Source: Streptacidiphilus melanogenes
GTDB taxonomy: Bacteria; Actinomycetota; Actinomycetes; Streptomycetales; Streptomycetaceae
Length of the DNA stretch: 48,446 nt
Direction: 5' to 3'
Assembly (NCBI RefSeq): GCF_000787835.1
Contig: NZ_BBPP01000004.1
Coordinates: forward strand, 209,486 to 257,931
Position 1 is the first letter of the stretch. Each line of letters begins with the position of its first letter. The position numbers were made by a program, and so were the translations under genes. The notes beneath the pieces are model-generated. The model was given only the letters and a program-made list of their open reading frames with translations. It was not told the origin of the DNA and did no database searches. Of this stretch, positions 18,326-25,834 are shown in pieces.

Positions 18326-18769
18326 TCAGTCCTCGACCGCCTCGCGGACGCGCCGGGAGGGCTGGAAGGCGTACAGGTCGAGGACGCCGGGCGGTTCGGC
18401 GAGGCCGGGGCCGCCCGCGCCCGTCCAGGTCGCGATGTCCGCGGTGGCGTCGCGGTCGTTGACCAGTCCGAGCCATACCGGTCGGCCGCCCGCCCGCCGA
18501 CCGTCCGGCGACGGCTGCACGACGATGACATTGGCCCGCTCGCACACGTCCAGGCAGTCCACCGCCCGCACGTGCGCGCTGTCCGCCAACGCGGCGCGCA
18601 GCTCGCGCAGTTGCGCGGCATGGTCGAGGCGGGGGACCTTGGGCGTGCCGCAGCAGCAGCCACGGCAGACGGTCACCGTGGGACGGGCCGCCCGGTCGGA
18701 CACGGCCCCGGCCGGGCGGTCGCGGCGGCTCTCCGGATGACGACCGGGAACAGTTGATCGTTTCTTCAC
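18326..18769 (-). CDS. [2Fe-2S] thioredoxin-like ferredoxin domain protein
   Basis: Cysteines fall as VCRGCCCG near the N-terminus and CLDVCERANVIVVQP further on. A first cysteine plus a Cx3C pair later is the thioredoxin-like [2Fe-2S] ferredoxin pattern; the extra cysteines in CRGCCCG are unusual. Between them lies a helix (LDHAAQLRELRAAL). Ends with LAEPPGVLDLYAFQPSRR. I place the start at GTG 18769, which has GAGG four nt upstream, giving 147 residues; GTG 18703 would begin just before the cysteine motif and also fits relatives. Probably a single-electron carrier; partner unknown. Divergent from chrA. Confidence 0.75.
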   Translation of the reverse strand: MKKRSTVPGRHPESRRDRPAGAVSDRAARPTVTVCRGCCCGTPKVPRLDHAAQLRELRAALADSAHVRAVDCLDVCERANVIVVQPSPDGRRAGGRPVWLGLVNDRDATADIATWTGAGGPGLAEPPGVLDLYAFQPSRRVREAVED

Positions 18770-18991
18770 CTGTCCTCGATAGCATGGACGCATGGGCCGT
18801 GCAACGAGGGCCCGTGCCACCGTGCGCGAACGCCCCGACGCCGTCGGCCTGGAGCGTTCCGCCTGCTCGCACCAGCTGCGGGCTGCCCCGTAACCTCGGG
18901 CACCTTCGTGCCCCGGTGGCCCCCGCCGCCCGGCCGTCGCATACCGTCGAGGACGACGGAGCCCGAGCCGAGCCGGAAGCACCCCACTGAC

Positions 18992-20167
18992 GTGACGACA
19001 GCCGAAGAGCAGGACCCGGCCCTGCCGACGCCGGTGTCGCTGGCCACCATCGCCCGGGAGTGGGGCCGGATCGGCTGCATCGGTTTCGGCGGACCGCCGG
19101 CCCACATCGCGCTGCTGCGACAGCTCTGCGTCGAGCAGCGCGGCTGGATCGCCGCCTCCGAGTTCGAGGACGGCATCGCCGCCACCAACCTGCTGCCCGG
19201 CCCGGCCTCGACGCAGCTGGCGATCTACACGGCATGGCGCCTGCGCGGCGTGGCCGGGGCGATCCTTGGCGGGCTCTGTTTCATCGTTCCGGGGCTGGTC
19301 CTGATCCTGGCGCTCGCCGCACTCTTCCTCGCCTCCGGCACGCCCGGGTGGGTGCGCGGCGCAGCCGCCGGAGCGGGAGGGGCGGTCGCGGCCGTGGCCG
19401 TCCACGCGGCCTGGGGCCTGGTGCCCGGCAGTTGGAAGCGGGCCGGCTCCGCCCGCACGGCCCGTGCGCGCTGGATCGGCTACGCCCTCGCCGGAGCTGC
19501 CGCGGCGGCGACCGTCGGGCCGTGGCTCGTCCTCCTCCTCGTCGCCACGGGACTCCTCGAAGTCGCCGTCCGCGCCAGGCCGGGGGCGACGGGCGCATGG
19601 CCGCTGCCGCTCGCGGTCGCCGCTCCGGCGGCGGGCGGTCTGCTCTCCCTCGCGTGGGTCGCCTTCAAGGTCGGCGCCCTCTCCTACGGCGGCGGCTTCG
19701 TCATCATCCCGCTCATGCAGGCCGACGCGGTCCACCACTATCACTGGATGACGGCGGCTCAGTTCCTCAACGCCGTGGCCCTCGGCCAGATCACCCCGGG
19801 CCCGGTCGTCCAGACCGTCGCCGTCGTCGGCTACGCCGCCGCCGGAGTGGGCGGAGGACTGCTCGCCGCGGCCGTCGCCTTCACGCCCTCGTTCCTCTTC
19901 GTCATCCTCGGTGGCCGCCACTTCGACGCGCTCCGCGCCAACCGCCACGTCCAGGCGTTCCTCACCGGAGCGGGGCCGGCCGTCATCGGCGCCATCGCCG
20001 GCTCCGCCGTCCCCCTGGCCCTGGCTCTCACCCACGCCTGGCAGTACGCGGTCCTCGCCGCGGCCGCGGTGTGGCTCCTGGCGCTGCGACGAGGCGTCGT
20101 CAGCGCCCTCCTGGGCGCGGGCGTCCTCGGCGTCCTCGCCGCCCTGGTCGGGCTGCCCACGGGCTGA
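18992..20167 (+). CDS. chrA: Chromate transporter, ChrA family
   Basis: 391 residues, two homologous halves as in long ChrA proteins. First half: WGRIGCIGFGGPPAHIALLR and LPGPASTQLAIYTAWRLRG. Second half: WVAFKVGALSYGGGFVIIPL and LGQITPGPVVQTVAVVGYAA. FGGPxAHxxLL and the PGP motifs are the family signatures. About ten hydrophobic segments. Start at GTG 18992 from homology; no good ribosome binding site. ChrA proteins expel chromate or, in some bacteria, move sulfate; without a chrB neighbour the role is not fixed. Confidence 0.93.
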   Translation: MTTAEEQDPALPTPVSLATIAREWGRIGCIGFGGPPAHIALLRQLCVEQRGWIAASEFEDGIAATNLLPGPASTQLAIYTAWRLRGVAGAILGGLCFIVPGLVLILALAALFLASGTPGWVRGAAAGAGGAVAAVAVHAAWGLVPGSWKRAGSARTARARWIGYALAGAAAAATVGPWLVLLLVATGLLEVAVRARPGATGAWPLPLAVAAPAAGGLLSLAWVAFKVGALSYGGGFVIIPLMQADAVHHYHWMTAAQFLNAVALGQITPGPVVQTVAVVGYAAAGVGGGLLAAAVAFTPSFLFVILGGRHFDALRANRHVQAFLTGAGPAVIGAIAGSAVPLALALTHAWQYAVLAAAAVWLLALRRGVVSALLGAGVLGVLAALVGLPTG

Positions 20168-20230
20168 GCGTGTCGAGACCGTCGGCGCTTGAGTGGTTCT
20201 CGACCCGGTGGGGGAGCGGTGATTGAACGG

Positions 20231-20252
20231 CCGGTGTGGGGGCAGACACCGG
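20231..20252. terminator. Small hairpin after chrA
   Basis: CCGGTGT (20231-20237) pairs with ACACCGG (20246-20252), 8-nt loop. Weak; could be a chrA terminator or part of the leader of the small ORF at 20285. Confidence 0.3.
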
Positions 20253-20284
20253 TTGGATCATCCCCTGATCGAAGAGGTGACGAC

Positions 20285-20380
20285 ATGGCTGGCACGAGGG
20301 TGACCAAGCGGCCCACCCCGCCGCGCCCGCAGCCCCCGCTCGATCTGCGGACGCCTTCGGGCCGCCCGCTGCCGTACTGA
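20285..20380 (+). CDS. Possible 31-residue Pro/Arg-rich small protein
   Basis: ATG 20285 has GAGGTG seven nt before it. The product reads MAGTRVTKRPTPPRPQPPLD then LRTPSGRPLPY: nine prolines, basic, no hydrophobic segment. Short streptomycete proteins of this type (basic, proline-rich, ending in Tyr) are common and unstudied. Evidence is the ribosome binding site plus clean codon use; it could still be chance. Confidence 0.4.
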   Translation: MAGTRVTKRPTPPRPQPPLDLRTPSGRPLPY

Positions 20381-20637
20381 AGCCGACCTGACATCGGCGG
20401 AATGCGACCGTGTCGTCAGGGCGCGTCCGTGCCCTCCCCGTTGGGGAGGCGACACGGCGCCCGACGCGAACCGTCCACCCATTCTCTGCCCTTTCTCTGC
20501 CCTATCTCCGCGCTGACCTGCGCCGTTGCCGGTGTCACGGTCCCTGCCGCCTCGGTCTCCTTTCGGGGTGCGGGGTGCGCGACGGGCGCGCACGCTGGTG
20601 GGACGGGTGTGTTCATCGACGGAATCGGGGTCGTGCG
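20381..20637. other. Intergenic region, nothing clear
   Basis: Two runs of pyrimidine-rich sequence (TTCTCTGCCC repeated at about 20481-20500) and no obvious gene or hairpin. It may hold the promoter of the 75-residue gene at 20638. Confidence 0.4.
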
Positions 20638-20865
20638 ATGTACCGGGAGGCGCGTGTCTGCTTCGTCCGGACGGTTCGTGTCGACGAGGTGACCCTCGAG
20701 GGCGAGATGGACCTGTCGGTCGAGCTCGAGCACGGCTGGCTGACGCTGGAGCTCGACGGGGGCGAAGCCCCGCGGCGGGTGTCGCTGCCGTCGGAGGGCG
20801 TGGCGTGGATCCTGTGGAAAGGGTTGGAGAGATACGGCCCCACGGTCTCGCGCGGAGGAATCTGA
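20638..20865 (+). CDS. Small conserved-looking hypothetical protein (75 residues)
   Basis: From ATG 20638 the product reads MYREARVCFVRTVRVDEVTL, then EGEMDLSVELEHGWLTLELD and VAWILWKGLERYGPTV. The alternation of Val/Leu/Glu suggests several beta-strands, acidic overall; the Trp-rich end resembles the amphipathic tail of small streptomycete proteins. Codon third positions are strongly G/C. No family recognised and no neighbour on the same strand. Confidence 0.55.
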   Translation: MYREARVCFVRTVRVDEVTLEGEMDLSVELEHGWLTLELDGGEAPRRVSLPSEGVAWILWKGLERYGPTVSRGGI

Positions 20866-20989
20866 CCCGCGCGGACTTGGCCGGGCAGACGCACCGGCGT
20901 CCCGAACGGGCCCGCCCGGGACACCGCCGACTACGGTCTGACCTTGGCCGCTGACCCCGCGTAACGCAGGGCCTCAGGACGCAGGACCC

Positions 20990-21967
20990 TCAGGGCGCAT
21001 CCCTCGAACCCAGCGTCCGGCTCGCCGCGGCGCTCGCATAGGCGACCGAGGCCGCGGCCACGTCCAGCGCCGCGTGGCCCGTCGACTTGAAGACGGTCAG
21101 CTCCGCCGCGTCGCGACGGCCCGGGTGGGAGCCCGACAGGACGGAGCCCAGCAGGGTGACCCGCGCCGCGGGCACGCCCTGCAACTCGTGGGCCCCGGCG
21201 GGTGGAGCCGCCGCTGCTGCCCCGGGCCACTCGACGAACAGCGAGGCGTCGCGGATCGTCGCGTCGTCCAGCTCCGGCCCGTCCGAACCGCCGACGGAAC
21301 CGACGTGGGCGCCCGGCGCCAGCCACTCCCGGCGTATCACGGGGGAGCCCGCACCCGTGCAGCACAGCACCGCGTCCGCGCCGCGAACCGCCTGCTCGAC
21401 GGAGGCGGCGGCCACGACCCCGAAGCGCCGTGCCGTCGCCGCCGTGTGTGCCGGCGTCCGCCCGGCCACCACGACCTCGACGTCGAGGTCGTGGTGCGCG
21501 CCCGCGCGCCGCGGCCGGGTGAGCAGGGCCAGCTGCGCGGCCGCCTGGGTGCCGGTGCCGATCACCGCGACGCGCCTGGCGTCGGGGCGGGCGAGGGCGC
21601 GCAGCGCCAGCGTCGCGGTGGCGGCGGTGCGCACGGCCGTCAGCGGCTCCGCGTCCAGGATCGCGAGCAGGCGGCCGTCGCGTTCGTCGAAGTGGGCGAC
21701 CAGCCCGCGATGCGTGCTGCGGCCGGGGCGGCCGGGATCGGGGAAGACCGTGATCAGCTTCGCGGCCAGGCCGAGCCCCGGCACATGGCCCGGCATCGCG
21801 CCGAGCAGCCCCGCGGGCGTGCGGGCCGCGATCCGGGGCGGCGTCGACGCCTCTCCCCGCGCCACCGCGACCAGAGCGCCGGTGAGCGCCGCAGCCAGCG
21901 CATCGGCGTCGGCGAGCGCGGCCTGCGTACGCGCGTGGTCCAGGACCAGGAACGGCTCGGTGGTCAC
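20990..21967 (-). CDS. Ornithine cyclodeaminase / mu-crystallin family protein
   Basis: 325 residues. RTAATATLALRALARPDARR, then VAVIGTGTQAAAQLALL is the nucleotide-binding part, and VVVAGRTPAHTAATARR plus DAVLCCTGAGSPVI complete the Rossmann region. The active-site stretch GLVAHFDERDGRLLAILDAEPLTAVRT is conserved in this family, which includes ornithine cyclodeaminase, ketimine reductase and alanine dehydrogenase-like enzymes acting on cyclic or linear amino acids with NAD(P)H. Starts at GTG 21967, overlapping the IclR stop (GTGA). It belongs to the IclR-controlled divergent locus, so it probably acts on an amino acid released there. Confidence 0.88.
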   Translation of the reverse strand: MTTEPFLVLDHARTQAALADADALAAALTGALVAVARGEASTPPRIAARTPAGLLGAMPGHVPGLGLAAKLITVFPDPGRPGRSTHRGLVAHFDERDGRLLAILDAEPLTAVRTAATATLALRALARPDARRVAVIGTGTQAAAQLALLTRPRRAGAHHDLDVEVVVAGRTPAHTAATARRFGVVAAASVEQAVRGADAVLCCTGAGSPVIRREWLAPGAHVGSVGGSDGPELDDATIRDASLFVEWPGAAAAAPPAGAHELQGVPAARVTLLGSVLSGSHPGRRDAAELTVFKSTGHAALDVAAASVAYASAAASRTLGSRDAP

Positions 21968-22839
21968 GGCTCCCCCTCCTCGCGGTCGTGCCGGTCGGTG
22001 TCAGTCACGGTGTCGGTGCCGGCGCCGGTGGCAGTCGTGCCGGTGCCGGTGCCGGTGCCGGTGCCGGTGGCGCGGCGGGCGGCGCCCGGCGCGGTCAGGC
22101 GCAGCAGTTCGTCGCCCAGGCGGTCCGTGGCGGCGCGCAGCCGCTGTTCCAGCGCGGTCAGCTGCTCGTCGTCGAACTCGCCGACCGGCCCGACGAGGGT
22201 GAGCGCGCAGAGCGGCGGGGCGTCCGGCGTCGGCGTGACCGCGCGGCTCAGCGAGCCGATAAGCCGCTCGGCGCGCCCGCGTTGGACGGCGAATCCGGTC
22301 TGCGCCGCCCGGTCGAGAGCGCCCAGGAGACCGTCGGGCCCCTCCATGACGTGGCCGTCCGCCTCGGCCGGGGCCAGGTACGGGGCCCTGTCCGGCGGCG
22401 GCAGCGCGGCCACCAGCGCCAGCGGACCGGCGAACCGGTGCACCGGCAACAGCTCGTCGCGCAGATCGCTGATCATCTCCAGCCGGTCCGGCCGCACCAC
22501 GTCGACGACGCGCGCCCGATCGCCGGCCAGGACCTGGAGGTTCACCATCATCCCGGTCCCCTCGGCGAGCTCCTCCAGAACGGGCCGGGAGACGCCCGCC
22601 AGCGAGGTGGCGGCGGCCGACCGGGAGAGCCGCAGCACGGCCGTACCGGGCAGGTAGTGGTCGCCCACGCGCATCACCCAGCCGCGCCGGACCAGGTCCA
22701 CCAGGACCCGGTAGGCCGTGCCGCGGTGCAGACCGACCCGCTCGGCGACCTCGGCGAGCCGCAGCGGCCGATCGGAGCCGGCGACGGTCTCGATCAGGTC
22801 GAGCGCCTTGTCGACGGCTGAGCTCGATGAGGCGGGCAC
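21964..22839 (-). CDS. IclR-family transcriptional regulator
   Basis: About 291 residues from GTG 22839, which has GGGAG six to seven nt upstream; a GTG at 22908 would add 23 residues. Winged helix-turn-helix: AVDKALDLIETVAG, RLAEVAERVGLHRGTAYRVL, VDLVRRGWVMRVGDHYLPG. The effector domain follows (LEELAEGTGMMVNLQVL, ERLIGSLSRAV). The tail carries five Thr-Gly repeats encoded by a perfect 6-bp tandem repeat. The gene is coupled to the cyclodeaminase-like gene and divergent from an amidohydrolase/dipeptidase pair; it probably controls both through the 22911-22956 element. Confidence 0.9.
   Translation of the reverse strand: MPASSSSAVDKALDLIETVAGSDRPLRLAEVAERVGLHRGTAYRVLVDLVRRGWVMRVGDHYLPGTAVLRLSRSAAATSLAGVSRPVLEELAEGTGMMVNLQVLAGDRARVVDVVRPDRLEMISDLRDELLPVHRFAGPLALVAALPPPDRAPYLAPAEADGHVMEGPDGLLGALDRAAQTGFAVQRGRAERLIGSLSRAVTPTPDAPPLCALTLVGPVGEFDDEQLTALEQRLRAATDRLGDELLRLTAPGAARRATGTGTGTGTGTTATGAGTDTVTDTDRHDREEGEP
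22038..22067. repeat. Hexanucleotide microsatellite TGCCGG x5
   Basis: Five perfect copies of TGCCGG in the last part of the IclR gene, encoding Thr-Gly repeats near the C-terminus. A change of whole units keeps frame. Confidence 0.85.
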
Positions 22840-22893
22840 GAGGGCTCCCTTCGGGGGTGTGCGTCGGGCTGTCGGGTTGTCGGTGGGGTCGGC

Positions 22894-22956
22894 TAGGGTG
22901 TGGCTCACGCTGGTGTTGCAAGTATTGAAGCAGATGTTTCACCTGTTGCAACACCA
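22894..22956. promoter_or_regulatory. Two-site inverted operator between IclR and amidohydrolase genes
   Basis: Arms TGGTGTTGCAA (22911-22921) and TTGCAACACCA (22946-22956) are a perfect 11-bp inverted repeat. The right one contains TGTTGCAACA (22944-22953), a full palindrome, and the left TGTTGCAAGT (22914-22923) matches it at 8 of 10, exactly 30 bp away (about three helical turns). Midway lies TGAAGCA-GA-TGTTTCA, a 6/7 imperfect palindrome. TAGGGT (22894-22899, + strand) is a candidate -10 for the amidohydrolase operon. All is direct reading; IclR binding is inferred. Confidence 0.7.
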
Positions 22957-23015
22957 TTCCCGAGAATCGGGGACAGCCCGGGAAGGCCGGGAGAGGACCG
23001 GAAAGGGGAGGGCAC

Positions 23016-24395
23016 ATGGAGCACGCGTACCGCGGTGCCACACTGCTGGACGGCACGGGCGCGCCTGCGCGCACGGGCGTGACGATCCTCGTCACGGACG
23101 GCACGATCCGGCGCGTCGCGCCGGACGCGGACGTCCCCGCCGCCGAGCTGGCCGGCATCGACGTTCTCGACCTCGGCGGCCGCCACGTCATCCCCGGCCT
23201 GATCGACTCCCATCAGCACATCGCCACCCCGCCCGACCGCCCGCTGGCCGAGGCGACGCTCCGGCGGGACTTCTACGGCGGCGTCACCGCCACCCGCGAC
23301 ATGGCCGACGACCTGCGCCAGGTCGCGGATCTCGCCCGGGCTGCCCTGGTCGGCGAGCTGGCGGCGCCCGACATCCACTACGCGGCGCTCATGGCGGGGC
23401 CCGGCTTCTTCGACGACCCGCGCACCTGGCAGGTCTCCCAGGGGGCGACCCCGGGCGAGGTTCCCTGGATGCAGGCGGTCACCGCCGGAACGGATCTCCC
23501 GCTCGCGGTGGCCATGGCCCGCGGCACCTTCGCCACCGCCGTCAAGATCTACGCCGACCTCCCCGGCGAGCTCGTCGCCGCGATCACCACCGAGGCGCAC
23601 CGCCAGGGCCTCGCCGTCTGGGCGCACGCCGCCGTCTTCCCGGCCACGCCGGGCCAGGTCGTCGCGGCCGGGGTCGACTCGGTCTCGCACGCGCACCTGC
23701 TCGTCCACGAGGCGGCCGAGCGGCCGCTCACCACGTACCGGGACAAGCCCCCGGTCGACTTCGCCCGCTTCGCGGCGGGTGACGACGCCGAGCTCGGTGC
23801 CCTCTTCGCGGAGATGCGCAGCCGGGGCACGGTCCTGGACGCGACGGCGAGCCTGTGGGCGACGCTCGCCCGCGAGGCCGCCCGGGCCGGGGACCAGGAG
23901 GGCCACGCCCGCGCCCTCGCCCACGACGGGCTGAGTGCGGCGCTCACCGGCCAGGCCCTGCGTGCCGGCGTGACGGTCAGCGCCGGCACCGACCGCGATC
24001 CCGACCTCGGCGAGCCCTGGCCGCCGCTCTTCGACGAGCTCGACTACCTCGTCGACCGCTGCGGCCTCAGCCCCGCCGAGGCGCTGCGCTGCGCCTCCCA
24101 CGGCGGCGCGCTCAGCCTCGGCGCCGAGCACCGCCTCGGCACCGTCGAGGCGGGCAAACAGGCGGACTTCGTGGTCCTGGAGGAGGATCCGGTGCGGTCG
24201 CTCGCCGCCCTGCGCAGCGTCGTCCACGTGGTCAAGCGCGGTCGACGCCACGACCGCGCCGAGTTCGAGGCCGAGTGCCTCGCCCCGACCGGGAGGACCG
24301 GCGGGATCGGGAGGACCGGTAGGGCCGAGACGACCGAGAACGCCGACCGGACCGGCGCGACCGGGAACGGCGAGAACGGAGCCGACCAGGCATGA
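23016..24395 (+). CDS. Amidohydrolase superfamily protein (metal-dependent, imidazolonepropionase/prolidase-like)
   Basis: 459 residues. Binuclear-metal ligands: His66-x-His68 in GLIDSHQHIA, Lys177 (TAVKIYADL) as probable carbamylated lysine, His204 (WAHAAV), His225 and His227 (VSHAHL), and Asp326 (SAGTDRD). The C-terminal AGKQADFVVLEEDPV is the conserved closing strand. In this group members cleave Xaa-Pro or other N-acyl/peptide and ring amides. A low-complexity tail of about 30 residues rich in Gly/Thr/Arg follows. GGGGAGGG precedes ATG 23016. The stop overlaps the M19 gene start (ATGA), so both form one operon with the divergent IclR regulator. Confidence 0.85.
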   Translation: MEHAYRGATLLDGTGAPARTGVTILVTDGTIRRVAPDADVPAAELAGIDVLDLGGRHVIPGLIDSHQHIATPPDRPLAEATLRRDFYGGVTATRDMADDLRQVADLARAALVGELAAPDIHYAALMAGPGFFDDPRTWQVSQGATPGEVPWMQAVTAGTDLPLAVAMARGTFATAVKIYADLPGELVAAITTEAHRQGLAVWAHAAVFPATPGQVVAAGVDSVSHAHLLVHEAAERPLTTYRDKPPVDFARFAAGDDAELGALFAEMRSRGTVLDATASLWATLAREAARAGDQEGHARALAHDGLSAALTGQALRAGVTVSAGTDRDPDLGEPWPPLFDELDYLVDRCGLSPAEALRCASHGGALSLGAEHRLGTVEAGKQADFVVLEEDPVRSLAALRSVVHVVKRGRRHDRAEFEAECLAPTGRTGGIGRTGRAETTENADRTGATGNGENGADQA

Positions 24396-25486
24396 GCACC
24401 ACCACCAGCCCCCACCGTCCCGGCTTCCCGATCGTCAACGCCCTGGGCGCCCTCGACAACCCGAACGCCGCGCCCGAGGCCGCCGCACAGCTGCAGCAGA
24501 CCAGCGCGGAGCTCGTCATTGACGCGCGCGCCCTCGCCGAGGCCAAGGCCTCGGGCCTGTCCGCCGTCAACATCACCCTCGGCTACACCCTCGGCGACCT
24601 CCCGCCCTACCGGCACACCCTGCGCGAGCTGGACGTCTGGGACGAGATCATCGCGGCGCGTCCCGAGAGCCTGCTGAAGGTGCTGCGTGCGGACGACATC
24701 AGGCGCGCGCACGCCGAGGGACGCGTAGGCGTCGTCTACGGCTTCCAGAACGCCGTCGCGGTCGGCGAGAACCACGCCGGGATCGGCGAGCGGGTCGAGC
24801 TCTTCGCCCGCCGCGGGGTCCGCGTCGTCCAGTTGACCTACAACCAGGCCAACCACCTCGGCGACGGCTCGATGGCCCCGGAGAACCGCGGCCTCACCGA
24901 GCTGGGCCGGGAGACCGTGTCCGCGCTCAACGACCACCGCCTCATGGTCGACCTCTCCCACAGCGGCGAGCGCACCTGCCTGGAGGCCGCACGCGTCTCG
25001 CGCCAGCCGGTCTCGATCAACCACACCGGCTGCCGCGCGCTGGCCGACCTCCCGCGCAACAAGACCGACGAGGAGCTGCGCCTGGTCGCGGACCGTGGGG
25101 GTTTCGTGGGCGTCTACTTCATGCCCTTCCTCACGCTGTCCGGCCACGCCCGCGCCGCCGACGTGGTCGAGCACATCGTGCACGCCGTCGACGTCTGCGG
25201 CGAGGACGCCGTGGGCATCGGCACGGACGGCCCGGTCACGGCCGTGGACGACCTCGACGCCTACCGCGCCCGTCTCGCCGACCACGTCGCCGAGCGCGCC
25301 CGCGCCGGGGTCGGCGCGGCGGGTGAGCGCAGCGACACCCTGCCGTTCGTCGAGGACCTGCGCGGCGTCGACCAGTTCCGCACCCTGATACGCATGCTGG
25401 AGGAGCGGGGCTACGGCGAGGAGCGGATCGCCAAGATCATGGGAGGCAACTTCCTCGCCTACGCGGACCGCGTCTGGGCAGGTTGA
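24392..25486 (+). CDS. Peptidase M19 (membrane dipeptidase-like) protein with missing metal ligands
   Basis: 364 residues. Family blocks: VIDARALAEAKASGLSAVNI, RVGVVYGFQNA, VQLTYNQANHLGDGS, LMVDLSHSGERTC, SINHTGCRALADLPRNKTDE, DAVGIGTDGPV and MGGNFLAYADRVW. His190 (DLSHS), His211 (INHTG) and Asp279 (GIGTDG) are present. The N-terminal HxD expected in DGHNDLP is absent: the corresponding stretch reads PIVNALGALDNPN, and the glutamate of the usual GIEGG reads as GFQNA. It is therefore a divergent subfamily: either a mononuclear or differently liganded hydrolase, or a lyase/binding protein. Coupled to the amidohydrolase; likely acts on the same peptide-like substrate. Confidence 0.82.
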   Translation: MSTTTSPHRPGFPIVNALGALDNPNAAPEAAAQLQQTSAELVIDARALAEAKASGLSAVNITLGYTLGDLPPYRHTLRELDVWDEIIAARPESLLKVLRADDIRRAHAEGRVGVVYGFQNAVAVGENHAGIGERVELFARRGVRVVQLTYNQANHLGDGSMAPENRGLTELGRETVSALNDHRLMVDLSHSGERTCLEAARVSRQPVSINHTGCRALADLPRNKTDEELRLVADRGGFVGVYFMPFLTLSGHARAADVVEHIVHAVDVCGEDAVGIGTDGPVTAVDDLDAYRARLADHVAERARAGVGAAGERSDTLPFVEDLRGVDQFRTLIRMLEERGYGEERIAKIMGGNFLAYADRVWAG

Positions 25487-25583
25487 CGGCCGGGCCGCCT
25501 GACGGCTGAGCCGTTGCGGCCGGGACGACCGAGGTCTGGCCTGCTGCGACGTCCGGGCCGGCCGACGGCTCGGGAGCCCGGGG

Positions 25584-25799
25584 TCAGTCCTTGAGCAGGT
25601 TCCGGACGACCCGCTCGGCGGCCTCGTCCTCCGCCGCGACGGGGGACACCTCGTCGAGGGTGTCGAGGTCGGTGTCCTCGGTGAGCTCCGTCTCCCAGGC
25701 GTCGGCCAGCTGCTGCTGCCGCTCGCGGGGCTGCGCGCGGACCTTCTCGCGGCTGGCGGGGCTGAGCGCGGCGAGGAAGCGGGTGAGTTCGTCTGGCAC
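25584..25799 (-). CDS. Small acidic hypothetical protein (71 residues)
   Basis: From GTG 25799 (CGGAG at seven nt): VPDELTRFLAALSPASREKV, then RAQPRERQQQLADAWETELT and an acidic stretch, ending AERVVRNLLKD. Predicted to be mostly helical. It follows the 159-residue hypothetical gene at 35 nt distance on the same strand; the two may act together. No family known to me. Confidence 0.6.
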   Translation of the reverse strand: MPDELTRFLAALSPASREKVRAQPRERQQQLADAWETELTEDTDLDTLDEVSPVAAEDEAAERVVRNLLKD

Positions 25800-25834
25800 G
25801 GGAGTCTCCGGGAGAGGTGGGGGACGGGGCCCGC

